Positions 55,760-64,000 of a stretch of DNA of 64,000 nt are shown here, one piece after another. The notes under the pieces are model-generated. The model searched no databases. It was not told where the DNA came from and was given only the letters and a program-made list of their open reading frames with translations. The stretch's first letter is position 1, and each line of letters begins with the position of its first letter. The position numbers and the translations under genes were made by a program. Source of the stretch: Enchytraeus crypticus (lineage: Eukaryota; Annelida; Clitellata; Enchytraeida; Enchytraeidae); NCBI GenBank assembly GCA_905160935.1, contig CAJHZI010000370.1, positions 292,001-356,000 on the forward strand, given 5' to 3'.

Positions 55760-56878
55760 ATACCCAACAACCAACCTCTCCACACTACAACCTCCCTATA
55801 CTACAAACTCTCTACACTACAACCTCTCTACACCACAACCTCTCTACACTACAACCTTTCTACGCTACAACCTCTCTACGCTACAACATCTCTATACTAC
55901 AAACTCTCTACACTACAACCTCTCTACACTACAACCTCTCTATACTACAACCTCTCTATAATACAACCTCTCTACGCTACAACCTCTCTACACTACAGCC
56001 TCTCTATACTACAAACTCTATACTACAACCTCTCTCTACTACAACCTCTCTACACTACAACCTCTCTACACTATAACCTCTCTATACTGCAACCTCTCTA
56101 TACTACAACCCCTCTATACTACAACCCTCTATATACTACAACCACTACAACCTCTCTACACTACAACCTCTCTATACTACAACCTCTCTATATTACAATA
56201 TACTACAACTTCTCTACACTACAATCTCTCTACACTACAACCTCTCTATACTACAACTTCTCTATACTACAACCTCTCTACACTACAACCTCTCTATACT
56301 ACAATCTCTCTACACTACAACCTCTCTATACTACAATCTCTCTACACTACAACCTCTCTATACTACAACCTCTCTATACTACAACCTCTCTCTACTACAA
56401 CCTTTCTATACTACAACCTCTCTATACTACAACCTCTCTACACTAAAACCTCTCTACACTAAAACCTCTCTACACTACAACCTCTCTATACTGCAACCTC
56501 TCTACTACAACCTCTCTATACTACAACCTCTCTATACTACAACCACTACAACCTCTCTACGCTACAACCTCTCTACACAACAACCTTTCTATACTACAAC
56601 CTCTCTACATTACAATCTCTCTATACTACAACCTCTGTACACTACAACCTCTCTAGACTACAACCTCTCTACACTATAACCTCTCTACACTATAACCTCT
56701 CTACACTACAACATCTCTACACTACAACCTCTCTGCACTACAACCTCTCTACACTACAACCTCTCTACACTACAACCTCTCTATACTACAACCACTCTCC
56801 ACTACAACCTCTCTATACTACAACCTTTCTACGCTACAACCTCTCTATACTACAACCTCTCTACACTACAACCTCTCA
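55760..56878 (+). repeat. 16-bp minisatellite in intron of gene D
   Basis: Tandem 'CCTCTCTACACTACAA' with A/T variants ('tatactacaa') and a few slips, about 70 units. One strand is nearly free of G. Open frames in it are by-products of the repeat. Confidence 0.97.
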
Positions 56879-57382
56879 TCGGAAAATCTTACGTCTTATA
56901 TCGCCAAATCTTACATCTTTCATATGTTTACCTCCAATTATGATTCCTTCTTCAATATTACTCATTGCTTCCATCATCATTGCTCTGCATAAATGTAAAT
57001 GGAAGTGGCAACGAGAAAAAACTTGTCTTACTACAAAACTGTTCCTATTCTCTTTCTTTCGGTAACTCCTGCTGACTTTGATAACTGCCTTTAAATTCAT
57101 GTTAATATTCATAGTATCACGATAATCATGTTAATTTTCTATTCATCATTGTTTAGCTTCTATGGATTGACGTTAATCTTCTATCTCTCCAGTTCACTCC
57201 AATTCCTCTAAACCATCATCCATAGATAAAGATTTGCCAAGACTTCAAATAGAAACACATGTTGAGCAATTTTAAGGCCAAAGACTCTATTTAAATCAAA
57301 ATAGTAACTGAGAACCAACTATGTTAAAATTAATAACTAATGTCAATCAAACCTGTAACAGATTTCTTATAATTTATTTCAC

Positions 57383-57593
57383 CATCCGCTAGCTGCATCA
57401 TTACGTTGTTCTCAGAGTAGCATCGCCTAAGTAATTCAGCAAATTCTTCATTGTCAAATGAGTCTCCATTTTGAGACATTTCACTGCTCGAGGCATCCAA
57501 AGAAGTATCACTTTGTTCCGAGAATTTTTCCTTTTCAAAAATATGTACCTTGAAATTAGTTTCAGACATTAGCTCACTAGATTCTGTAGCCAT
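57383..57593 (-). CDS. Gene D, exon 1, acidic N-terminus with ELLxRCY motif
   Basis: Starts at ATG 57593-57591 and ends at 57383 with donor G|GTGAAA, phase 1, matching exons 2 and 3. The 70 residues are acidic and Ser-rich ('DTSLDASSSEMSQNGDSFDN'), followed by 'EEFAELLRRCYSENN'. This is the same motif as 'EAFTELLQRCY' in gene C at the same place before a phase-1 intron. The frame stays open past the donor to 57330, but the splice reading agrees better with the paralogue. The start is the first ATG after stops; a 5' non-coding exon is possible. Confidence 0.72.
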
Positions 57594-57899
57594 AAGGGTA
57601 AAAATACTTCTTCTCTTGCATTATCAGTACACAGCCATTTCATACCCAAGTATTGATTCAATTTCACATCATCCTTTTAAAATACTGTAACATCTTAACA
57701 TATCTAGGAAATATAGTTTATACGTCATGATTATGATTATCTACTATAGCTCAAAATTCTCTTTATAAACTCTGTACACATTTCAAATTCAAAATTATTT
57801 AAAAGCTAACTGCAATTTTAAAGCTACAATTACTATGCTCATCCAAATGATATCCTGCAGTCCACACTAAATTACTGTATTACTTAGCTGTAATTTATT

Positions 57900-58170
57900 A
57901 ATGAAATCAGGGCAATAATGGAAATTCATTAAGTATTAATTGTTATAGGTTAATAATTAATCAGTCAATATTAATTTTTAAAAAGTAAATAATTAATTAA
58001 TCAATTAATAAATAAAATAATCAATCAATCAAACAATATAATAATAATTTATAATTAATATAAATTAATAAAAAGTCATCTATATTAATTTACATAATAT
58101 TATAATAAAAATATATTAATTTAAAAATTATAATTATAAATAATTCTAGTAAATTAATCAAATAACTTAA
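57900..58170. repeat. AT-rich low-complexity tract (ATTAATTAA)
   Basis: Almost only A and T, in ATTAAT/AATAAA patterns. The flanks 57594-57899 and 58171-58955 contain no gene; a G/T-rich stretch lies at 58190-58330. Confidence 0.85.
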
Positions 58171-58959
58171 TCAATTAGTCCTAATCATTTGTTTCTCCTT
58201 GTGTGGAGGAGTTTTGTTCTGGGTTTTTTGTCCTAGTGAGGCTTTTATCATGGGGTTTTGTAACCATGGGGGAGGGTTTTCCTGGTCTATGTCTGGGGAG
58301 TTTTGTCTAGGGTGCTTTGTCCCATAGGAAAAGAACTGAGGAATGCTTCTGGAACATCACCTCAAAACTTATCTACTAGTGTAGGCTGAGGAAGGTATAA
58401 TATATGTGATTGGAGCAACTTGGTGATGGATGGAATGTTCCTTTTGAAGCAAGAGTCACCTTTTGAGCTGACAGTTAAAGAACATTAGTAGCGTTGTTGC
58501 CCTTGAGACCAAGGTCTTGATCTCGAGACCACTCAAGGCTACTTTTCAAGATCTTGATTACAGTCTAGAGACTTCAAAACTTGAAATTTTTATTGACAGG
58601 CTTGTGATTTTAGTCGTTGTCATGAACCCAGTCATCTTGACAACAACACTGAATTTTAGAAATAGATCGCTGGATCACTCAGATTGATCTCAGGATCAGA
58701 GACAGGATTGATATACTCTATATCGATTCTGTATATGACTGCCGGCGAGACTACTCTCTAATCCCACGGACATAAATCCAACCTATGTCAATTCACCTTA
58801 AGATCGGTTTTTTACATTACATTACTTGGAATAGCTGCCATTGAGCAGTTCAACAGATTAAGATATCTGGAAAATGAAAATTAATCATATATTTATCCAT
58901 TTTTTCAGTCTGACAACCGCAGAAAGTTACACTACAGAAATTCCAACAGAAACAGCATA

Positions 58960-59165
58960 AAAGTAAACACGCATTACAGTGAAACGATCAACTAAGTCGA
59001 TATCTATCACTTTTAATACCACATGTTTAAACAGGCAATTTAGTCCATTTTCCGTAAAATCAGTCCAGTGAATGTCAGAGATTTTACTCTCAGATCAGCG
59101 CAGCTGCGATTCGAAACCCCGACAGTTCAATTCACCTCAGGATCTGTCATTTACAACTTCATGAT
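58960..59165 (-). repeat. tRNA-derived SINE, family B, copy 2
   Basis: The reverse complement matches 10145-10372 over about 200 bp, including 'gctgatctgagagtaaaatctc' and 'acatgtggtattaaaagtg'. B box 'gggtttcgaatcgc'. Confidence 0.78.
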
Positions 59166-60029
59166 GTTACCCCTACCCTATTAAGATATTCTAACATTAC
59201 AAATTACAGATAAATTAATCACAAATTAATACAGAAATTGTACAAAATAATGCTAATATTAAGTACCATTGTCAATAATATCACGGGCATTTTCATTTTG
59301 TAAATTGTTGAAACATGCGTTTAGAAGTTTATTATTTTTCTAATTTTAAGTGACAATTAAATTAATATTTTCATTATTTACAAATAAATTCAAAACTTGG
59401 TGCTAGTTCTTGATTCAACTATGGAAGTGTAGATTCGTCAAATAGACGGGTAGATAAGATTACCGATTAGTCGGGACATTAATTAATGTGTAAAGCTGAA
59501 TTTTTGTTCTATAGTTGTAGAGGACGTTAAGGACTACTCGTATGGAAAGTTCTCCGTTTCTAGGACCTCGGGGAAAAATTTATAACCATTCTAAAATGGC
59601 GGAGTTTGTTACAGAATATGGACATTAAAGAAGAACAAAGCCAATTTGATTATTTTGAGCGATATAGTAAACTTTTGATGTAAGCTTGGAAAATTAGACA
59701 ATTTATTGTAATTTATTTGTTGCTTACACGTTATAAATATGTTATTTGAATCGGGTAATGGGATATAAGTAATAAAACTTCTAATTAATTTCTAAACGGT
59801 ATTTCGATAGCTAATTAATAATTTAAATTAACAAATTCGTAGAGTATTATGTTGGTATTAATAAAATTAGTTACAGTTATCCAGGGATTAAAAATTAGCT
59901 AATTAAAGCTACTGAGAGATGGCTGAATATTTGCGAGAGAAACAGTTTCCGGAAAATCAATGTGTTACTTGTGTTTTATATGCAACTGATGTTAATAACA
60001 TCTGACTATTATACCATCTCAGGGGTTTG

Positions 60030-60753
60030 ACACACGATTAGAAAGTGCTCGTTCAAGCAATTCCAATGAACTCGTACATAATTTAACATCTTGTGATCAG
60101 CCAGTTGTAGTGCACAACGGTTGCAGAAAGCCATAATGTGATAAATAAAAAATCAGCAACTGAAGCTAGATGCAATAAGCAATTCTAAAGGAAAAAACTT
60201 CTTTCATTTATGGGAATTTTTAATTGGAAAGCAAAATGTTGTTTTGCTCGGAATTATCAGATCAAAGATCAAAAGGAGTTTTACAACAATGAAATAGAAC
60301 TGCGAAGCACTATTCAAGAGCAATGCTGAAGAAGGAATGATAACTGGGAATTTGAAGTCATGGAACTTATGGAAATGTGTTGTGATTTACTGACAGAATA
60401 AGCCATATTATCACAATCTCTGTTATTTGAAATTTGTCAGCAGTAGGGCTAAAGGAGGTGCTGTTGCAGGGACTATACACCCATCTAGATTAAATAAAGA
60501 TTATCAATCAGCATTTTTAAAGACTTAAGCTATATAGAATACAAGATGTAGTTGAGAGAATGCTAGGTCTAACTACAGATAGCAATGCGGAGAATATTCT
60601 GCAAACATATGAAGTGAAAGCTTGTTGAGCGCTATGATCATTACATACTGTTTGCTGAAATATCTGGACGAAGAAATATGATTTGTTTCTGCAATTTTTG
60701 TTCATACTTAATTGGTGAGAAGTGGTACATGGAAAGGAAAGATGATATGACAG
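60030..60753 (+). pseudogene. Conserved invertebrate gene of unknown function, 5' half
   Basis: A decayed frame encodes 'VVVHNGCRKP', 'FNWKAKCCF', 'ELRSTIQEQC' then 'RRNDNWEFEVME', 'YYHNLCYLKFV', 'RYDHYILFAEISGRRNMICF' and 'EKWYMERKDDMT'. This order of Cys/His/Trp blocks recalls a widespread uncharacterised protein family in invertebrate genomes, perhaps transposon-derived; no name is given. Stops (for example TGA near 60329) and shifts show decay. It is cut at 60753 by a LINE; the second half starts at 63268. Confidence 0.6.
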
Positions 60754-63260
60754 CATACCCAGATAGTTCAAAAACTAATGACGAGGCTTTGTTCAGTGTG
60801 TATGATAAATTGTATGATAAGAAGGTTGTAGTAATGGGTGATTTTAACTGTCCTGAATTGGACTGGGGAAATAGAGAAAACATAGATGAATCTCACTTAT
60901 TTATAGAATGTATAAATAATAATTTTTTAGAACAGTATTGTAATAAGCCTACTAGAGGCAAAAATTTCCTTGATCTTGTTTTGTGCTCTGAAGAAATAAT
61001 TAACGATATACTTATAGGTGAACCTTTTCAGACAAGTGATCATCTAACCATTAACTTTGTAATTCAGTGCAGTTGGATCTGTAAGAAAGTCCAAAAATTT
61101 GATTATTTTAAAGTAAACTATGAAGAAATTAAAAGAAATATACAGCATAGAAATTTATTTATGGTTTTAAGTGATAATGATAATAACGATGACATAAAGA
61201 CCTTATGGAATAATATTAACACAGGTCTTAGGATGATTCGAGATTAGTTCATTAAATTAAAAGCCAAAAATAAAGATAGATGCAAGTGGGTTACTAAAAA
61301 GGTAAGAAGAAAAAGAAAAGCTAAAAAAGATGCTTGGAACAATTATAGAAATAGTGATAATGATGAAACTTTGTACTATGAATACAAGAAAAAGCTTAAT
61401 AAATCGGTTGCAGAAAATAGAAAAGCCAAGTTAGAATTTGAAAAACAGCTAGCTCGCAATATAAAGAATGATGCAAAGAGTTTTTTTGCCTATGCTAATG
61501 CTAACAAAAAGGTTATTAAAAAGATTGGTCCTTTAAGAGATGAATATAACAACATTATAGAAGATAATAAAGATACTGCAAACTATTTTAATAAATATTT
61601 TTCGTCTGTATTTGTGGAAGAAGATTTATTTAATATGCCAGTACCAGCTAGGATCTTCAAAGGTAACTTTGAATACTCCTTACACAATATTGAGTTTGAT
61701 ATTGATGATGTCATAAATAAGTTGAATTCACTAAATGTCAATAAAAGTCAAGGTCCAGATGAGATTCATGGAAAACTGATTTCGGAGCTAAGAGATGAAT
61801 TAGCACCAGCTCTATTAAACCTACTGAAAGCTTCAATGAATACAGGGATGGTTCCTCAAGATTTCAGGTGCCAATGTTGTACCAATACATAAAAAGGGAA
61901 ATAGGGATAAAGAAGAAAATTATAGGCCTATTAGCTTAACAAGTATAATCGGTAAGACATTTGAAAGCATTATTAAGGATAAAATAATTAGATTCTTGAA
62001 AGAATATAACTTAATTAGAAATAGTCAGCATGGTTTTATTAGTGGGCGTTCTTGTTTAACTAATTTGCTAGAGTTTTTAGAACATATTACAAAGGAAGTA
62101 GATAATAAAAACAGCATTGATATCTTATATCTAGACTTTGCTTAAAGCGTTTGATAAAGTTCTGCATAAAAGATTACTTAGTAAGTTGGAAGCACATGGA
62201 ATAACGGGCAAACTTTTAAAGTGGATAGGCAATTGGTTAAGCAATAGAAAACATAGGGTGTGTGTCGAGGACGAGTTCTCGGAATGGGCAGCAGTGAAGA
62301 GTGGTGTGCCACAGGGCTCTGTTTAGGAACTCTACTATATTTAGTTTACATCAATGACATTGACATACACATTGCATCTAAATTTAGTAAATTTGCAGAT
62401 GATTCTAAAGTAGCAAAGATAGTAAACAACATTGAAGATGCTGAGATTTTAAAGTATGATATAAAAATGTTACAGAACTGGTCTAGGGATTGGCTAATGG
62501 AGTTCAATGCTGAGAAATGTAGAGTTATGCATATGCGGAATAATAATTTAGAAATTGAGTATACATTAAACAATATTAAACTAAAATCCGCAAACAGTGA
62601 GAGGGATTTAGGTGAATCTAGGTGAAGGCTATATAAAGCTCTTGTACGGCCCAAACTTGAATACTGCGTTCAGGCTTGGTGCCCATATCTTAAAGTAAGA
62701 TATAGATAAATTAGAAAGGGTACAAGCCAGACAAGGCTGGTATTTGACTGTCAAAAACTTAGTTATGAGAATAGATTAAAATTTGTAGGATTAACCTCTT
62801 TAAGTGAGAGAAGAACTAGAGGAGATTTAATAGAAGTTTTTAAGATACTCAAAGGCTTCAGCAAAGTTAACCATAGTATTTGGTTTAATTTATCAAACAA
62901 CAGAAACACAAGGGGACATATTTATAAACTTAGTAAATTTAGAAGTAGACTAGATTTAAGGAAATTTTTCTTTAGACAGAGAGTTATAAGTGCTTGGAAT
63001 AGTTTGCCAAGCGAAGTTGTGGAAGCAGAATCAGTGAATGCTTTTAAAAATAATGTGATAAACATAAGAACATGTAAATTAGATGCCAAAATTTTGCATG
63101 TTCAGTGTTATACATAGGCTACGTATAAATTTCACATGTTGACATGAAGTCTGTATGATTTGATTTATATTAATTGGTTTTAGTTAAGAGCCTGATGAGT
63201 CTTAAACAAGCATATAATTGCTTCCTGACTCTGTAATGTTATGTTATGTTATGTTATGTT
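60754..63260 (+). mobile_element. CR1/L2-like LINE, 5'-truncated, copy 2
   Basis: It encodes the endonuclease end ('VVMGDFNCPELDWGN', 'TSDHLTINF'), the linker, and RT ('YLDFA', 'AFDKVLHKRLLSKLEAHGIT', 'GVPQGSV', 'FADDSKVA') up to 'YCVQAWCPYL'. The 3' end is 'gactctgtaatgttatgtt' plus (ATGTT)n. Breaks lie at about 61246, 61890, 62145, 62325 and 62620. It is flanked by a 'tatgacag' duplication at 60746-60753 and 63260-63267. Same family as 37724-39555. Confidence 0.93.
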
Positions 63261-63267
63261 ATGACAG

Positions 63268-63780
63268 ATGAGAGCAAAAGAATCAAAACAGCTGCAGCTA
63301 AATTGATTGAAAATGAGACCAGATAATTAGAAAATGATATGAATTCTTATCCACCAGTAGAAGTATCTTTAGTATCTTTTGAGTACAGGAACTACATTCC
63401 TCCTGTACTGCGACATCTTCTCAGATCATTAGTACCATCACCCATTAAGCAATATAGCATTGGACAGAGTATCACTCAAGCTGCATGGGCACACTTGAGT
63501 ATTGTGCCATTGCTTCTCGGTTCGGGTGTGTCAGTTGATCACTCGATAGGCTCCAAACCATTAATTGAGCAGCTGGAACGGTTAGGTTTCTCTGTGTCAT
63601 ATGATGAAATTACATGATTCTAATAGTCCACTGTAACTTAGAATCCTCTGATATGAATATTCACCCATATCCTGAGGTATTTGCACAATGGTGGCAGACA
63701 ATGCATACAATTTGAGACACCTTAAGGCCCATAAATTAGAAATAAAGCCATACCCATTGTTCCAATCTTCCGCACGCCTT
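63268..63780 (+). pseudogene. Conserved gene of unknown function, 3' part
   Basis: Continues the frame of 60030-60753 when the LINE and one target copy are skipped: 'DESKRIKTAAAKLIENE', a stop, then 'LRHLLRSLVPSP', 'IGQSITQAAW', 'PLLLGSGVSVDHSIGSKPLI' and 'LGFSVSYDEI', a stop, and shifted traces ('VADNAYNLRHL') near 63690. The order fits the same uncharacterised family. The sequence from 63781 to the window end shows no further clear coding. Confidence 0.6.
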
Positions 63781-64000
63781 AGTACGGTTTGACAATCATG
63801 GCACTTAAACCACTGTGTCTGCTACTTTTTCCAAGCACATAGCCATCAATTGTGAATTTGGGTTTGGTTTAGCATATGAACTGGCAGTGTAAATGTAATA
63901 ATCATGCTATCAACAACGTTTATCTCTTGTAGACTTTAATCCATCTGATGAGACTTGCTTATACTTTTCTCTTCTACATGACTTGGTCAGTGTTGCAACC

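Noticed and set aside
55698-56076. Open frames across the 16-bp array
   Set aside because: Repeat artefact with no coding signal.

Overview
This window looks like invertebrate metazoan nuclear DNA: introns with GT-AG boundaries, tandem C2H2 zinc-finger genes, several classes of non-LTR retrotransposons (LINEs), tRNA- and 5S-derived SINEs, mariner-type elements, long micro- and minisatellites, and a large decayed Polinton/Maverick. A SINE tail ending in a 'GACGTTAAAC'-like block followed by T/A-rich triplets is reminiscent of mollusc or other lophotrochozoan SINEs; that is only a weak hint and no species is claimed. || Left flank, 1-8.1 kb: three tandem plus-strand paralogous C2H2 genes (A truncated by the window edge, B, C). 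Right, 52.4-57.6 kb: a fourth paralogue (D) on the minus strand. All fingers have a uniform C-X2-C-X12-H-X4-H spacing. The genes share an acidic N-terminal exon (B, C, D), joined by a phase-1 intron to an exon holding all the fingers; C and D carry an 'E/A-F-x-E-L-L-x-R-C-Y' motif just before that intron. D has an extra symmetric phase 1-1 exon, visible from splice sites. A truncated half-finger exon (about 40.0 kb) is a probable relic of the same family. || Middle, 15.5-37.0 kb: a Polinton/Maverick starts at 16913 with the expected AG terminus, inside the reverse transcriptase of an L2/CR1-like LINE. It carries a SAP/AT-hook protein, a basic unknown protein, a small membrane protein, a fibre-like protein, a hydrophobic virion protein, an adenovirus-type protease, an FtsK/HerA-type packaging ATPase, two further virion proteins, minor and major capsid proteins, a zinc-ribbon/PLA2-like protein, a chromodomain integrase, a small unknown protein and a protein-primed DNA polymerase B. 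Most are broken by stops and frameshifts. The right end is missing: at about 31.47 kb it runs into a LINE endonuclease fragment, a 752-bp mariner, a hairpin element between TA microsatellites, and 2.7 kb of CTGA/GGCT satellite. A second copy of only the terminal 0.73 kb follows at 36276 in the same orientation. || 37-51 kb: a graveyard of LINE fragments from at least four families, a SWIM/MULE-type transposase relic, a 5S-rRNA-derived SINE with a 13-bp target duplication inside a LINE 3' region, 264 bp of (ATCT)n, and a 21-bp-TIR MITE candidate. 59.9-64 kb: a conserved invertebrate gene of unknown function, split by a LINE whose removal at its 7-8 bp target duplication restores the local frame. 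Minisatellites lie at 11.87-13.2 kb (25-bp unit) and 55.76-56.88 kb (16-bp unit). || Functionally, the window joins a zinc-finger cluster, of a kind that in other animals often evolves with transposons, to a dense set of transposons including a virus-like element. A link between the two is inference only.
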